NCBI RefSeq assembly: GCF_000402035.1 | Contig: NC_021287.1 | Coordinates: forward strand, 186,001-250,000 | Origin: Caballeronia insecticola | Lineage (GTDB): Bacteria; Pseudomonadota; Gammaproteobacteria; Burkholderiales; Burkholderiaceae | DNA length: 64,000 nt | Reading direction: 5' to 3' | Part shown: piece by piece, positions 8,238 through 17,915 of the stretch | How the letters are laid out: each line of letters begins with the position of its first letter | Numbering within the stretch: the first letter of the stretch is position 1 | Translations under genes and position numbers: made by a program | The notes under the pieces: generated by a model | Seen by the model: only the letters and a program-made list of their open reading frames with translations | Databases searched by the model: none | What the model was told of the DNA's origin: nothing

Positions 8238-9998
8238 GTGTCCTTCACGCTGCATGGAATTCCCGTTTCGCGCGGCATCGCCATCGGGCGCGCTTATCTG
8301 ATCGCGCCGGCGGCGCTCGACGTGGATCATTATCTGATCGAACCCGATCAGATCGACGCGGAAATCGCCCGGTTTCTCGCGGCGCAGGCGGCTGTGCTCG
8401 TGGAACTGGAGACACTGCGCGACGACCTCGCCGCCGACGCGCCCAGCGAGATGAGCGCGTTCATCAATGTCCATACGATGATCCTGAACGACGCCATGCT
8501 CGTGCAGGAAACGATCGACCTGATTCGTACGCGCCGCTACAACGTCGAGTGGGCGCTCACCGAGCAACTGGAAATCCTCGGCGGTTATTTCGACGATATC
8601 GAAGACGAATATCTGCGCGAGCGCAAGGCGGATATCGAGCAGGTCGTGGAACGGCTGCTCAAGGCGCTCGCGGGCGCGCCGACGGCGGCATCGCTCGTCG
8701 TGCACACGGCTGCGAGCAACGGCCACAACGAGATGATCGTCGTCGCGCACGATATCGCGCCCGCCGACATGCTCCAGTTCAAGACGCAGGCGTTCAAGGG
8801 CTTCGTGACCGATCTCGGCGGGCGCACGTCGCATACGGCGATCGTCGCGCGCAGTCTCGGCATTCCGGCGTCGGTTGGCGTGCAGCAGGCGAGCGCGCTG
8901 ATTCGTCAGAACGATCTGATCATCGTCGATGGCGACCATGGCATTGTGATCGTCGATCCGGCGCCGATCGTTCTCGAAGAATATTCGTACCGGCAAAGCG
9001 AGAAGGTGCTTGAGCAGCGCAAGCTGCAGCGCCTGAAGTTTTCGCCGACGCAAACGCTGTGCGGCACGAAAATCGAGTTGTGCGCGAATATCGAACTGCC
9101 GGAGGACGCGCAGGTGGCCGTCGAGGCGGGCGCGATGGGCGTCGGCCTGTTCCGCACGGAATTCCTCTTCATGAATCACAAGGACCAGTTGCCGGAAGAA
9201 GAGGAGCAGTTCGAGGCGTATAAGCGCGCGATCGAGCTAATGAACGGCAAGCCCGTGACGATCCGCACGATCGATGTGGGCGCCGACAAGCCGCTCGACT
9301 CGATGACCGGCGGCGACGGCTACGAGACCGCGCCGAACCCCGCGCTCGGGCTGCGCGCGATTCGCTGGAGCCTTTCCGAGCCGCAGATGTTCATCACGCA
9401 GTTGCGCGCGATCCTGCGTGCGTCGGCGTTCGGCCCGACCAAGATTCTGATTCCGATGCTCGCGCACGCGCAGGAGATCGACCAGACGCTCGACCTGATT
9501 CGCGAGGCGAAGCGTCAACTGGACGAGGAGGGCGTCGCCTACGACCGCAAGATTCAGGTCGGCGCGATGATCGAGATTCCGGCCGCGGCCATCGCCGTGC
9601 GGCTGTTCCTGAGCCGTCTCGATTTCCTGTCGATCGGCACCAACGACCTGATTCAGTACACGCTCGCGATCGATCGCGCGGACAACGCCGTCGCGCATCT
9701 CTACGATCCGCTGCATCCGGCCGTGCTGAATTTGATCGCGTTCACGCTGCGCGAGGCGAAGCGCGCGGGCGTGCCGATTTCGGTGTGCGGGGAAATGGCG
9801 GGCGACCCGTCCGTCACGCGTCTGTTGCTTGGCTTGGGCCTCACCGAGTTCTCGATGCATCCAAGCCAGTTGCTCGTCGTGAAGCAGGAAATTTTGCGAT
9901 CGAGCCTGAAGGCGCTCGAAAAGCCCGTCGCCGACGTGCTCGCCGCCTACGAGCCGAAAGAACTCGAAGCCGCGCTCGCGCAGTTGCAGCGGGCCTGA
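8238..9998 (+). CDS. ptsI: Phosphoenolpyruvate-protein phosphotransferase (PTS enzyme I)
   Basis: A 586-residue enzyme I when started at the GTG at 8238, which follows AGAGGAGGTGCGC; an in-frame ATG at 8136 would add 34 unrelated residues. The phospho-histidine is in LGGRTSHTAIVA. The PEP-binding barrel contains GLFRTEFLFM, NDLIQYTLAIDR and the catalytic cysteine in SVCGEMAGDP. It moves phosphate from PEP to HPr. It ends 7 bp from the convergent moeB stop. An enzyme I-like module also exists in the fused protein at 35236-37824, so the cell has two. Confidence 0.96.
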   Translation: MSFTLHGIPVSRGIAIGRAYLIAPAALDVDHYLIEPDQIDAEIARFLAAQAAVLVELETLRDDLAADAPSEMSAFINVHTMILNDAMLVQETIDLIRTRRYNVEWALTEQLEILGGYFDDIEDEYLRERKADIEQVVERLLKALAGAPTAASLVVHTAASNGHNEMIVVAHDIAPADMLQFKTQAFKGFVTDLGGRTSHTAIVARSLGIPASVGVQQASALIRQNDLIIVDGDHGIVIVDPAPIVLEEYSYRQSEKVLEQRKLQRLKFSPTQTLCGTKIELCANIELPEDAQVAVEAGAMGVGLFRTEFLFMNHKDQLPEEEEQFEAYKRAIELMNGKPVTIRTIDVGADKPLDSMTGGDGYETAPNPALGLRAIRWSLSEPQMFITQLRAILRASAFGPTKILIPMLAHAQEIDQTLDLIREAKRQLDEEGVAYDRKIQVGAMIEIPAAAIAVRLFLSRLDFLSIGTNDLIQYTLAIDRADNAVAHLYDPLHPAVLNLIAFTLREAKRAGVPISVCGEMAGDPSVTRLLLGLGLTEFSMHPSQLLVVKQEILRSSLKALEKPVADVLAAYEPKELEAALAQLQRA

Positions 9999-10005
9999 CG
10001 CGGCT

Positions 10006-10764
10006 TCAACGCGGCACACGCGCGCGGCATACCGGGCAATCCGGCTGTCGCGCGATTTTCATCGTGTTCCATTCCATGCGCAGCGAGTCGAGCATCATGA
10101 GCCGGCCCGCGAGCGTCTTGCCGAAACCGCCGATCACGCGCAACGCTTCCGCCGCCTGCATCGCGCCGATGATGCCGACCGTCGGCGCGAACACGCCCAT
10201 CGTCGAGCAGGCGACTTCCTCGAACGCCTGATCCGGCGGAAACACACACGCGTAGCAGGGCGAATCCGGCGCGCGGAAATCGAAGGTGCTGATCTGTCCG
10301 TCGAAGCGCAATGCCGCGCCCGACACGAGCGGCACGCCGTGCGCCGCGCAGGCCGCGTTGATTGCGTGACGGGTTGCGAAGTTGTCCGTGCAATCGAGCA
10401 CGACGTTGGCTTTGGGCACGTTGGCGTCGAGCCACGCCTGATCGGCGCGCGTCTCGACGGCATGAATGTCGACATCGGGATTGAGCGCGTTGAGCGTCTG
10501 CTTCGCCGATTCGACCTTGAGCGTTCCGACCGAGCGCGTCATGTGCACGATCTGCCGCTGCAGGTTGGTGAGATCGACGGTGTCGCCATCGACTAGCGTG
10601 ATCTTTCCGACGCCCGCCGCCGCGAGATACATGGCCGCGGGCGCGCCCAGTCCGCCCGCACCGACGATGATCGCGTGCGCATCGAGAAAGCGCTGCTGCG
10701 CTTCGATGCCGATTTCATCGACGAGAATATGGCGGGAATAGCGAAGGAGTTGATCGTCGTTCAT
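10006..10764 (-). CDS. moeB: ThiF/MoeB family adenylyltransferase
   Basis: A 252-residue E1-like enzyme. GAGGLGAPAAMYLA is the ATP-binding loop and VVLDCTDNFATRHAIN is the adenylation region; two CxxC pairs (CYAC and CPVC) form the structural zinc site. The family activates the C-terminal glycine of MoaD or ThiS for sulfur transfer. MoeB is the best fit by length and by the four cysteines. No moaD, moaE, thiS or thiG gene is next to it, so the partner is not settled by context. Confidence 0.85.
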   Translation of the reverse strand: MNDDQLLRYSRHILVDEIGIEAQQRFLDAHAIIVGAGGLGAPAAMYLAAAGVGKITLVDGDTVDLTNLQRQIVHMTRSVGTLKVESAKQTLNALNPDVDIHAVETRADQAWLDANVPKANVVLDCTDNFATRHAINAACAAHGVPLVSGAALRFDGQISTFDFRAPDSPCYACVFPPDQAFEEVACSTMGVFAPTVGIIGAMQAAEALRVIGGFGKTLAGRLMMLDSLRMEWNTMKIARQPDCPVCRARVPR

Positions 10765-10858
10765 CGAGCTCGCGCTTGAATGCGCTGTGACTGCTGCGAA
10801 GGGAACGCCGGGGAAGGCGGCGCTTAAGCGGAATATTTTAAGCGCGTGCGCGGGGAAT

Positions 10859-10885
10859 GGCTTCGCGGCGCGGCGCCGCGAAGCC
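10859..10885 (-). terminator. GC-rich stem-loop after ctpA
   Basis: Perfect 11-bp arms GGCTTCGCGGC / GCCGCGAAGCC with a 5-base loop, just beyond the ctpA stop. There is no T-run behind it on the minus strand, so it may stabilise the 3' end more than terminate. Confidence 0.4.
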
Positions 10886-10899
10886 GTGTTGCTGCGGAA

Positions 10900-12486
10900 T
10901 TACTTCGATTGCTGCTGCGCGGTCGGCGACGAAGCCGGCTGCGCGCCCGATGCCGGCGAAGAGCCGGGCGTTGCCGGCAGCGCGGGCTGCGCGACCACCG
11001 GAGCGGACGCCGAACGCGGCGGCTTGTTCTGCGCGAGCTTGCGTTCGCTGTACGACTTCGACTCGACCACCGTCTTGCCTTCCAGCTTGTTCAACGCCTG
11101 CTGCAGCATGAAGTCGTCCGAACTGCCGAACTCGACCGGCTTGCGCTCGCGATCCTTGCGGCGCTGTTCAGGCGTCTTTTTGTCGTTCTGCTCTTCGAGA
11201 AGGCGCAGTTGCTCCAGACGATCCGCTTCGCGCTGTTCCTGCTCCTTCTTCTCGTTCGGGTCCTGCGTGTTCGCGAGGTGATTCGAGTAGTCCACTTCGC
11301 GCGTGACGAGCGCGTCGTCCGGATCGCCGTCCGCGTACTGGTCGACCGGCACGTCGGGGCGCACGCCCTGGTTCTGGATCGACTTGCCGCTCGGCGTGTA
11401 GTAATAGGCCGTGGTCAGACGCAGCGCGCTGTCCGCGGTCATCGGGCGGACCGTCTGCACGGAGCCCTTGCCGAAGGTCGTCTTGCCGACGATCAGCGCG
11501 CGATGATGATCCTGCAGCGCACCCGCCACGATCTCTGACGCCGACGCCGAATAGGCGTTGGTCAGCACGACCATCGGGACCTTCTTGAAGATCTCCGGCA
11601 CGTTCTTGAGCGGATCGGAATCGAAGGAGGGCAGACGGTAGTTGTCGTAGGTGTCGCGGAAAGTTTGCTTCGCGTCCGCGATCTGGCCGTTGGTCGACAC
11701 GACCACCGAGTTGTCCGGCAGGAACGCGCCCGCCACGCCGACCGCGCTCTGCAGCAGACCGCCGCCGTTATTGCGCAGATCGAGCACGAGGCCCTTCAGG
11801 TTCGGTTGCTGGCGCGCGAGGTCTTGCAGCTTGGCCGCGAGATCCGGCACCGTGCGTTCCTGGAAGCTCGTGATGCGGATATAGCCGTAGCCCGGCTCCG
11901 GCACCTTCATCTTCACCGACTGCACGCGGATCAACGCGCGCGTGACGGTGAGCGGGAACGTGCGGTCGTCGCTCTTGCGGAAGATGGTCAGCGTGACCTT
12001 CGTGCCCGGCTCGCCGCGCATTTGCTTGACGGCCTTGTCGAGCGTCATGCCGCGCACGGGCTTGTCGTTGATGCGGGTAATGAGGTCGCCCGGACGGATG
12101 CCTGCGCGGAACGCGGGCGTGTCTTCGATCGGCGAGATCACCTTGATGAGCCCGTCTTCCGACGAGATCTCGATGCCTAGGCCCGCGAAGCGGCCCTTGG
12201 TCTGCTCCTGCAGTTCTTCGTAGTCGGTCTTGTCGAGATAGGACGAGTGCGGGTCGAGGCTCGACACCATGCCCTTGATGGCGGCGGTGAGGAGCTTTTT
12301 GTCGTCGACCGGTTCGACGTATTCGTGCTTGATTTGCCCGAAGACTTCGGCGAAAAGCCTCAACTGATCGAGCGGAAGAGGCGATGATGCGGCTTGCTGC
12401 GCGGACGCGGAAATCTGCAAGGTTGCGAGTGCGCCGGCAGCAACGCCTGCGGCGACCAGGCCGAAATTTTTCAGGTTCTTTCGCAT
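10900..12486 (-). CDS. ctpA: Carboxyl-terminal processing protease, S41 family
   Basis: A 528-residue periplasmic serine protease. Residues 1-32 form a signal peptide; a PDZ domain follows (about 90-175, with GLGIEIS and FRAGIRPGDLI), then the S41 core. The catalytic Ser is in AYSASASEIVAGAL and the general-base Lys in GKTTFGKGSVQT. The tail is charged (NEKKEQEQREADR) then Ala/Pro/Ser-rich. Family members process periplasmic and cell-wall proteins. I chose the ATG at 12486; an upstream TTG at 12507 would add seven residues before the signal peptide. Confidence 0.93.
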   Translation of the reverse strand: MRKNLKNFGLVAAGVAAGALATLQISASAQQAASSPLPLDQLRLFAEVFGQIKHEYVEPVDDKKLLTAAIKGMVSSLDPHSSYLDKTDYEELQEQTKGRFAGLGIEISSEDGLIKVISPIEDTPAFRAGIRPGDLITRINDKPVRGMTLDKAVKQMRGEPGTKVTLTIFRKSDDRTFPLTVTRALIRVQSVKMKVPEPGYGYIRITSFQERTVPDLAAKLQDLARQQPNLKGLVLDLRNNGGGLLQSAVGVAGAFLPDNSVVVSTNGQIADAKQTFRDTYDNYRLPSFDSDPLKNVPEIFKKVPMVVLTNAYSASASEIVAGALQDHHRALIVGKTTFGKGSVQTVRPMTADSALRLTTAYYYTPSGKSIQNQGVRPDVPVDQYADGDPDDALVTREVDYSNHLANTQDPNEKKEQEQREADRLEQLRLLEEQNDKKTPEQRRKDRERKPVEFGSSDDFMLQQALNKLEGKTVVESKSYSERKLAQNKPPRSASAPVVAQPALPATPGSSPASGAQPASSPTAQQQSK

Positions 12487-12755
12487 AGAGGAGTGCGGTC
12501 GGAGCAAATGGGCAGCATCGTAGGTGACGGGCCAGTATACCCGCTCACTTCGAATGGCGACTTAAACGCAACTTAAATGCCTGAGGCTTTTGCGCCTGTC
12601 AGCGTAGGGTGGCGCACGTTTCGGACCATCTGCCGATGCTGCCGGGAAGATGTCAGCGGCGCGCCATATCGAGTGACGCATGCGTGCCTGGCGAACGACG
12701 CGCAGCACGACGGACCGGACGGCGCCGGCCCGTCATGGGGAAAGCATTCGCCCGG

Positions 12756-13502
12756 TCAGCCCGCCTTGCCCTGCTTGGCGACCGCGGCCTGCGCCGCCGC
12801 GATGGCTGCCGGGTCGCCCAGATAGTAGTGCTTGATGGGCTTCAGGTTCTCGTCGAGTTCGTAGACGAGCGGCACGCCGTTCGGGATGTTGAGCCCGACG
12901 ATGTCGTCATCGGAAATATTGTCCAGATACTTGACCAGCGCGCGAATGGAATTGCCGTGCGCCGAGATCACGATCTGCTTGCCCGACTTGATGGCCGGCG
13001 CGATCGACTCGTTCCAGATGGGCAGCACGCGTGCCACGGTGTCTTTGAGGCACTCGGTGAGCGGCAGTTGCTCGCGCGGCACCTTCGCATAGCGCGGATC
13101 GTTGAACGACGCGCGTTCGTCGTCCGGTGCGAGCGCGGGCGGCGGCGTGTCGTAGCTGCGGCGCCAGACGAGCACCTGGTCGTCGCCGTATTTCTTCGCC
13201 GTTTCCGCCTTGTTGAGGCCCGCGAGCGCGCCGTAGTGCCGCTCGTTCAGGCGCCACGAATGCACGACCGGGATGTACATCTGGTCCATTTCGTCCTGAA
13301 CGTGCCAGAGCGTGCGGATCGCGCGCTTCAGCACCGACGTGTAGGCGATGTCGAACGCGTAGCCGGCTTCCTTCAGCAGCACGCCCGCCTGGCGTGCCTC
13401 GCGGTTGCCCTGCTCGGTCAGGTCGACGTCGACCCAGCCGGTGAAGCGATTTTCCTTGTTCCACGTCGATTCGCCGTGGCGGATGAGCACGAGCTTGTAC
13501 AT
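12756..13502 (-). CDS. gpmA: 2,3-bisphosphoglycerate-dependent phosphoglycerate mutase
   Basis: A 248-residue enzyme of standard dPGM length. The phospho-histidine motif [10 protein letters not shown] is at the N-terminus, the second catalytic His is in [12 protein letters not shown], and LNERHYGAL carries the acid Glu and its neighbours. It interconverts 3- and 2-phosphoglycerate in glycolysis and gluconeogenesis. It is divergent from the rhodanese gene and 269 bp upstream of ctpA start on the same strand, with no clear operon link. Confidence 0.96.
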   Translation of the reverse strand: MYKLVLIRHGESTWNKENRFTGWVDVDLTEQGNREARQAGVLLKEAGYAFDIAYTSVLKRAIRTLWHVQDEMDQMYIPVVHSWRLNERHYGALAGLNKAETAKKYGDDQVLVWRRSYDTPPPALAPDDERASFNDPRYAKVPREQLPLTECLKDTVARVLPIWNESIAPAIKSGKQIVISAHGNSIRALVKYLDNISDDDIVGLNIPNGVPLVYELDENLKPIKHYYLGDPAAIAAAQAAVAKQGKAG

Positions 13503-13684
13503 GATTTCGGTCGGTCAGTTGGAAAAGCGGAGCGCCGATCGCCCCCTGTCATCCTGCCTGCGAGCGCGAGGCGCCGCCATCGGCCGGACGGCAGAGGCCA
13601 TCGCGGGAAACGGTTATTTTATAATGCCCCGATTGCCCTCATTTCCCTTTCTTGTTTTCCTACTCAATTTCGGCGGCCCTCGAC

Positions 13685-14110
13685 GTGAAGTTCTTCACTG
13701 ATTACACGAATATCGCACTCATCGTCATCGCGCTCGTTTCCGGCGCGCTGCTCCTCTGGCCGGCCATTGCCCGGCGCGGGCGCGGCGGCATTTCCGCCGC
13801 CGAAGCCACTACGCTCATCAACCGCCGCAACGCCGTCGTGGTCGATCTGCGGCCCGCCGCGGAATTTGCGAAGGGCCATTTGCCGGCGGCGCGTAATATC
13901 GAGTTCGCGGAGATTCAAGCAAAAATCGGCCAGATCGCAAAGAATAAGAACAATCCGGTCGTTTTGGTGTGCCAGACCGGTCAACAATCGCAACGCGCGA
14001 GCCGCACCGTGTCTGAAGCGGGCTATGCCGAGGTCCACGTTCTGGAAGGCGGCCTTGACGCCTGGCAGAAGGCCGGCATGCCGGTGGTGAAACAAGGAGC
14101 AGTCAAGTGA
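13685..14110 (+). CDS. Membrane-anchored rhodanese-like protein
   Basis: A 141-residue protein when started at the GTG at 13685 (MKFFTDYTNIAL...), the N-terminus I recall for relatives; an in-frame ATG at 13652 is the alternative. One membrane helix (about 8-27) anchors a single rhodanese domain whose active cysteine lies in VVLVCQTGQQSQRA. Such proteins transfer sulfane sulfur or act in redox chemistry; the substrate is unknown. Its stop overlaps the grxC start (GTGA), so it is translationally coupled to a glutaredoxin, which suggests a thiol role. A TATAAT at 13620-13625 is a possible -10. Confidence 0.85.
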   Translation: MKFFTDYTNIALIVIALVSGALLLWPAIARRGRGGISAAEATTLINRRNAVVVDLRPAAEFAKGHLPAARNIEFAEIQAKIGQIAKNKNNPVVLVCQTGQQSQRASRTVSEAGYAEVHVLEGGLDAWQKAGMPVVKQGAVK

Positions 14111-14367
14111 AGAAGGTCCTGATGTACAGCACGGTCGTGTGCCCGTATTGCCAGATGGCCGAACGTCTTTTAAAGTCCCGCGGGGTCGAAGCTATTGAAA
14201 AGGTTCTGATCGACCGCGAGCCCGGCCGCCGCGAGGAAATGATGACACGCACCGGCCGCCGCACCGTGCCGCAGGTTTATATCGGCGACACGCATGTCGG
14301 CGGCTACGACGATCTTTCCGCGCTCGACCGCAAGGGCGGCCTCGTGCCGCTGCTCGAATCAGCCTGA
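14107..14367 (+). CDS. grxC: Glutaredoxin 3
   Basis: An 86-residue glutaredoxin with the dithiol active site CPYC (VVCPYCQMAERLL), the cis-proline in TVPQVYIG and the GG motif in HVGGYDDL that bind glutathione. It reduces disulfides using glutathione, whose synthesis genes are 8 kb upstream. The GTG start overlaps the rhodanese stop. secB follows 71 bp downstream, a neighbour order common in proteobacteria. Confidence 0.95.
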   Translation: MKKVLMYSTVVCPYCQMAERLLKSRGVEAIEKVLIDREPGRREEMMTRTGRRTVPQVYIGDTHVGGYDDLSALDRKGGLVPLLESA

Positions 14368-14438
14368 CGAACACCACGCATGGCGGCGCCCGCTTCAGCC
14401 GAATCGGCGCCGCCTACGGAATTACCTAGGAAATCAAC

Positions 14439-14909
14439 ATGTCCGACGACAACAACCAGCCGTTTTTCAACATCCAGCGCATCTACCTGAAGGACATGTC
14501 GCTCGAGCAGCCGAATTCGCCCGGCATCTTCCTCGAGCAGGACATGCCGTCGGTGGAAGTCGAGGTCGACGTGAAGGCCGACCGCCTCGCCGAGAGCGTC
14601 TTCGAAGTGCTGGTGACGGGCACCGTCACGGCCAAGGTCACGGACAAGGTCGCGTTCCTGATCGAAGCGAAGCAGGCAGGCATCTTCGACATCCGCAACA
14701 TCCCGGCCGAACAGATCGACCCGCTCGTCGGCATCGCATGCCCGACCATTCTGTTCCCGTACCTGCGCTCGAACATCGCCGATGCGATCACCCGCGCGGG
14801 CTTCCCGCCGATCCATCTCGCGGAAATCAACTTCCAGGCGCTGTACGAGCAGCGCATCGCCCAGATGGCGGGTGCGCAGGAAGGCGCGGCGAACGGCGCG
14901 ACGCACTAA
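14439..14909 (+). CDS. secB: Protein-export chaperone SecB
   Basis: A 156-residue acidic chaperone of family length. It begins with a short polar segment then [20 protein letters not shown], a strongly conserved SecB block; GIFDIRNIP and [10 protein letters not shown] are further signature stretches. The tetramer holds pre-proteins unfolded and hands them to SecA. It lies between grxC and gpsA on the same strand, the typical grxC-secB-gpsA order. Confidence 0.97.
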   Translation: MSDDNNQPFFNIQRIYLKDMSLEQPNSPGIFLEQDMPSVEVEVDVKADRLAESVFEVLVTGTVTAKVTDKVAFLIEAKQAGIFDIRNIPAEQIDPLVGIACPTILFPYLRSNIADAITRAGFPPIHLAEINFQALYEQRIAQMAGAQEGAANGATH

Positions 14910-14943
14910 CTTTTCCCCGAATCTGCCGGACCGGAGCCGAGCC

Positions 14944-15942
14944 ATGAAAGTAGCCGTTCTCGGCGCCGGCGCCTGGGGCACCGCGCTTGCGGGCCACCTT
15001 GCGACCCGGCACGACACGAAGCTCTGGGCGCGCGATGCCGCGCTCATCGAATCTCTTTCCCGCGCGCACGAAAACACCCGCTATCTCGCGGGCGTGACGC
15101 TGCCGCCGACGCTCGCCTTCGAGGCGGACTTCGCGGCGGCGCTCGCGCACGCGGCGGCGGACGACGCGCTGTGCGTCGTCGCAACGCCTGTCGCCGGATT
15201 GCGCGCGCTATGCCGTTCGATGCGGCAGGCCGGCATCGTTCCGGCGCATATCGTCTGGCTCTGCAAAGGCTTCGAGGCCGACACGCAGTGCCTGCCCAAT
15301 GAAGTCGTCGCGGCGGAACTGCCGGAGCATCGCAGCCACGGCACATTGTCCGGCCCGAGTTTCGCGCGCGAAGTGGGGCAGGGCTTGCCGGTTGCGCTGA
15401 CGGTCGCGAGCGCATCGGCGGAACTGGGCGCGCGCACGGTCGCGGCGTTTCATCACGGCGCGATGCGCATCTATACCGGCGACGACATCATCGGCGTCGA
15501 AGTGGGCGGCGCGGTGAAGAACGTGCTCGCCATCGCCACCGGCATCTCAGACGGCCTGGGCCTCGGCCTGAACGCGCGCGCGGCGCTGATCACGCGCGGG
15601 CTTGCCGAGATGTCACGTCTGGGCGTCGCGCTCGGTGGGCGCGCCGAGACCTTCAACGGCCTGACCGGACTGGGCGATCTGATCCTCACCGCAACGGGCG
15701 ACCTGTCGCGCAACCGCACCGTGGGCATGCAGCTCGCGAGCGGGCGCACGCTCGACGAAATCCTGGCGGCGCTCGGGCACGTCGCGGAAGGCGTGCGCTG
15801 TGCACGCGCGGTGCTGGCGCTCGCTCAGTCGCGCGGCATCGATATGCCGATCACCCAGGCGGTATGCCGCGTGCTCTTCGAGAACGTGACGCCGCGCGAC
15901 GCCGTGCAGGCGTTGCTCAGCCGGGACGCGAAGGCCGAATAG
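14944..15942 (+). CDS. gpsA: NAD(P)H-dependent glycerol-3-phosphate dehydrogenase
   Basis: A 332-residue enzyme with the N-terminal Rossmann loop [16 protein letters not shown]. The catalytic Lys is in [15 protein letters not shown], and [14 protein letters not shown] is the conserved C-terminal substrate motif. It makes sn-glycerol-3-phosphate for phospholipid synthesis. The start at 14944 follows GGAGCCGAGCC; longer versions of the frame run into secB. It is 34 bp downstream of secB and likely in the same transcript. Confidence 0.96.
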   Translation: MKVAVLGAGAWGTALAGHLATRHDTKLWARDAALIESLSRAHENTRYLAGVTLPPTLAFEADFAAALAHAAADDALCVVATPVAGLRALCRSMRQAGIVPAHIVWLCKGFEADTQCLPNEVVAAELPEHRSHGTLSGPSFAREVGQGLPVALTVASASAELGARTVAAFHHGAMRIYTGDDIIGVEVGGAVKNVLAIATGISDGLGLGLNARAALITRGLAEMSRLGVALGGRAETFNGLTGLGDLILTATGDLSRNRTVGMQLASGRTLDEILAALGHVAEGVRCARAVLALAQSRGIDMPITQAVCRVLFENVTPRDAVQALLSRDAKAE

Positions 15943-15983
15943 CAGCAGCGCCCGCGGCATCCACGTGTGCACGGAGGTGCGAG

Positions 15984-16514
15984 ATGGTCACGCTCGAGGC
16001 GAAGATCGCGGACATCACGACGCTCGACGTCGACGCGATCGTGAACGCGGCGAACAAATCGCTGCTCGGCGGCGGCGGGGTCGATGGCGCGATTCATCGC
16101 CGCGCGGGCAAAGGCTTGCTGCGCGAGTGCGAAACGCTGGGCGGCTGCGAAACCGGCGACGCGAAGATCACCGGCGGCTACGCACTACTCGCCAGGCACG
16201 TGATTCACGCGGTTGGCCCGCGTTGGAGCGGGGGCAATCGTCGTGAAACCGAACTGCTCGCGAATTGCTACCGGCGCTCGCTCGAACTCGCCGACGAAGC
16301 CGGCTGCGCGTCGATCGCCTTTCCCGCGATCAGTTGCGGCATCTATCACTTTCCGCTCGAACAGGCCGTGCCGATCGCGGTGCGCACGGTCATCGAGACC
16401 TTGCCTTCGACGCCTTCGATCAAGCACGTGATCTTCGCGTGCTTCCAGGACAACATGCTCGCGCTCTATCAAGCCGAACTCGACGCTCAGGCGCCGCCCT
16501 CGAAACCCGCCTGA
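15984..16514 (+). CDS. Macrodomain protein, putative O-acetyl-ADP-ribose deacetylase
   Basis: A 176-residue single macrodomain of the MacroD/YmdB type. [26 protein letters not shown] in two blocks gives the catalytic Asn and Asp/Gly-rich loop, and [13 protein letters not shown] is the second phosphate-binding loop. Such enzymes hydrolyse O-acetyl-ADP-ribose and remove mono-ADP-ribose from proteins. The ATG at 15984 follows GGAGGTGCGAG. It is 41 bp after gpsA. Its last 28 bp overlap the 3' end of the convergent trmL. Confidence 0.92.
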   Translation: MVTLEAKIADITTLDVDAIVNAANKSLLGGGGVDGAIHRRAGKGLLRECETLGGCETGDAKITGGYALLARHVIHAVGPRWSGGNRRETELLANCYRRSLELADEAGCASIAFPAISCGIYHFPLEQAVPIAVRTVIETLPSTPSIKHVIFACFQDNMLALYQAELDAQAPPSKPA

Positions 16515-16957
16515 CGCCACGCTTCGAACGTCACGATCGCCACCGTGTTCGACAGGTTCAGGCTGCGATTGCCGGGACGCATCGGCAGACGCACGCGCTG
16601 CTCTGTCGGGAAGCGTTCGAGCAGATCCGGCGCGAGGCCGCGCGTCTCCGCGCCGAACACGAACCAGTCGCCGGAGCGGAACGCGTGATCGAAGAACGGC
16701 GTCGAGCCGCGCGTCGTGAACGCGAACATGCGCGTCGTATCGGGCGCTTCCTTCGCGAGGAACGCGTCCCAGTTCGCATGCACATTCATTTCGGCGTACT
16801 CGTGATAGTCGAGGCCGGCGCGACGCATCTTCGCGTCGTCGAGGGGAAAGCCGAGCGGCTCGATCAGATGCAGCCGCGCGCCGGTGTTCGCGCACAGGCG
16901 GATGACGTTGCCGGTGTTCGGCGGAATTTCGGGTTCGACGAGAACGACGTTGAACAT
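16487..16957 (-). CDS. trmL: tRNA (cytidine(34)-2'-O)-methyltransferase TrmL
   Basis: A 156-residue SPOUT (trefoil-knot) methyltransferase. It begins [20 protein letters not shown], the TrmL signature with the substrate Asn; VFGAETRGL and [19 protein letters not shown] form the SAM-binding knot. It methylates the wobble base of tRNA-Leu isoacceptors. It sits directly downstream of comF on the minus strand (22 bp) and overlaps the macrodomain gene tail to tail. Confidence 0.94.
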   Translation of the reverse strand: MFNVVLVEPEIPPNTGNVIRLCANTGARLHLIEPLGFPLDDAKMRRAGLDYHEYAEMNVHANWDAFLAKEAPDTTRMFAFTTRGSTPFFDHAFRSGDWFVFGAETRGLAPDLLERFPTEQRVRLPMRPGNRSLNLSNTVAIVTFEAWRQAGFEGGA

Positions 16958-16979
16958 GGATTGCAGAAGGTAAAGGAAG

Positions 16980-17765
16980 TTAGTCTTTCGGCGTGCGCAA
17001 CGCCACGAAGTTGGTCACGCGCCGCGCGCCCGCGAACTTGAACGCGCGGGCGAGCGCGTCGAGCGTCGCGCCGGAGGTCATCACGTCATCGACAACGCCG
17101 ATATGCCGGCCGCGCACATCGCCCGAAATGGCGAACGCGTTCGCGACGTTGCGGCGCCGCGTATCGAGATCGAGCCGCGATTGCGCCGACGTGTGCCGTA
17201 CGCGCGCGATCAGCGATGCATCGCTGCGCACGCCCAGTCGGCGCGCAAGCGGCTGCGCGATCGCCCACGCCTGGTTGTAACCGCGCGCGATCAACCGCGG
17301 ACGCGACAGCGGCACCGGCACGATCACATCCGGCCGTGGCAGGCCGCTGTCCTCGAATACGCGATGCAAATGCCGCGCGAACTCGGCGCCCGCCGCGAGC
17401 CGCGCGCGGAACTTCAGTTCGACGGCGAGCGTATCGAGCGGCGCGCGATAGTCGGCAAGCGCGAGCGTGTCGTTGAAAGCGGGCGGCGCCTCGAGGCACG
17501 CGGTGCAATGCGCGCGCACGTCCTCACGTTCGCGCCGCAGATACGACGCAGCCAGCGGCAGCGCACAGGTCGCGCAGCGCAGGCGCTGCTCGTTCCAGTA
17601 CTGCGCGTCGCAACCACCGCACAGCAGCGCTTGCGACAAATTGCCACACAGCGCGCACTGACCCGGCAGCGCGGCGCGGGCGAGCTGGCGCGTGGCCGCC
17701 GCGAACTGGCGAACGCGCGCGGCGATGGGTATTTGAAACGAAAAACGGATGCTGTCGGCTTTCAC
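16980..17765 (-). CDS. comF: ComF family amidophosphoribosyltransferase-like protein
   Basis: About 261 residues if started at the GTG at 17765; the open frame continues upstream into unrelated sequence, so the start is uncertain. The N-terminal half has a zinc-ribbon-like cysteine set (CALC, CGGC, CATC, CTAC). The C-terminal half is a type I phosphoribosyltransferase domain with the PRPP loop GVVDDVMTSGATLDALA. ComF proteins take part in DNA uptake in naturally competent bacteria, and comM, also competence-linked, is at the start of the window. Its exact reaction is unknown. Confidence 0.85.
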   Translation of the reverse strand: MKADSIRFSFQIPIAARVRQFAAATRQLARAALPGQCALCGNLSQALLCGGCDAQYWNEQRLRCATCALPLAASYLRREREDVRAHCTACLEAPPAFNDTLALADYRAPLDTLAVELKFRARLAAGAEFARHLHRVFEDSGLPRPDVIVPVPLSRPRLIARGYNQAWAIAQPLARRLGVRSDASLIARVRHTSAQSRLDLDTRRRNVANAFAISGDVRGRHIGVVDDVMTSGATLDALARAFKFAGARRVTNFVALRTPKD

Positions 17766-17915
17766 GGGGCGTGACTCGGAAAAAACGCGGCCCGAAGTAA
17801 CTAAACATGCGTATTCGTTGCGCTTCAGGAAGCTTTTATGCCTCGTATCAGCACTTCGCATGGGTCGTTTTCGGGATGACCGAGTATACTTCGCACTCTC
17901 CGCGAACAGATCGAC

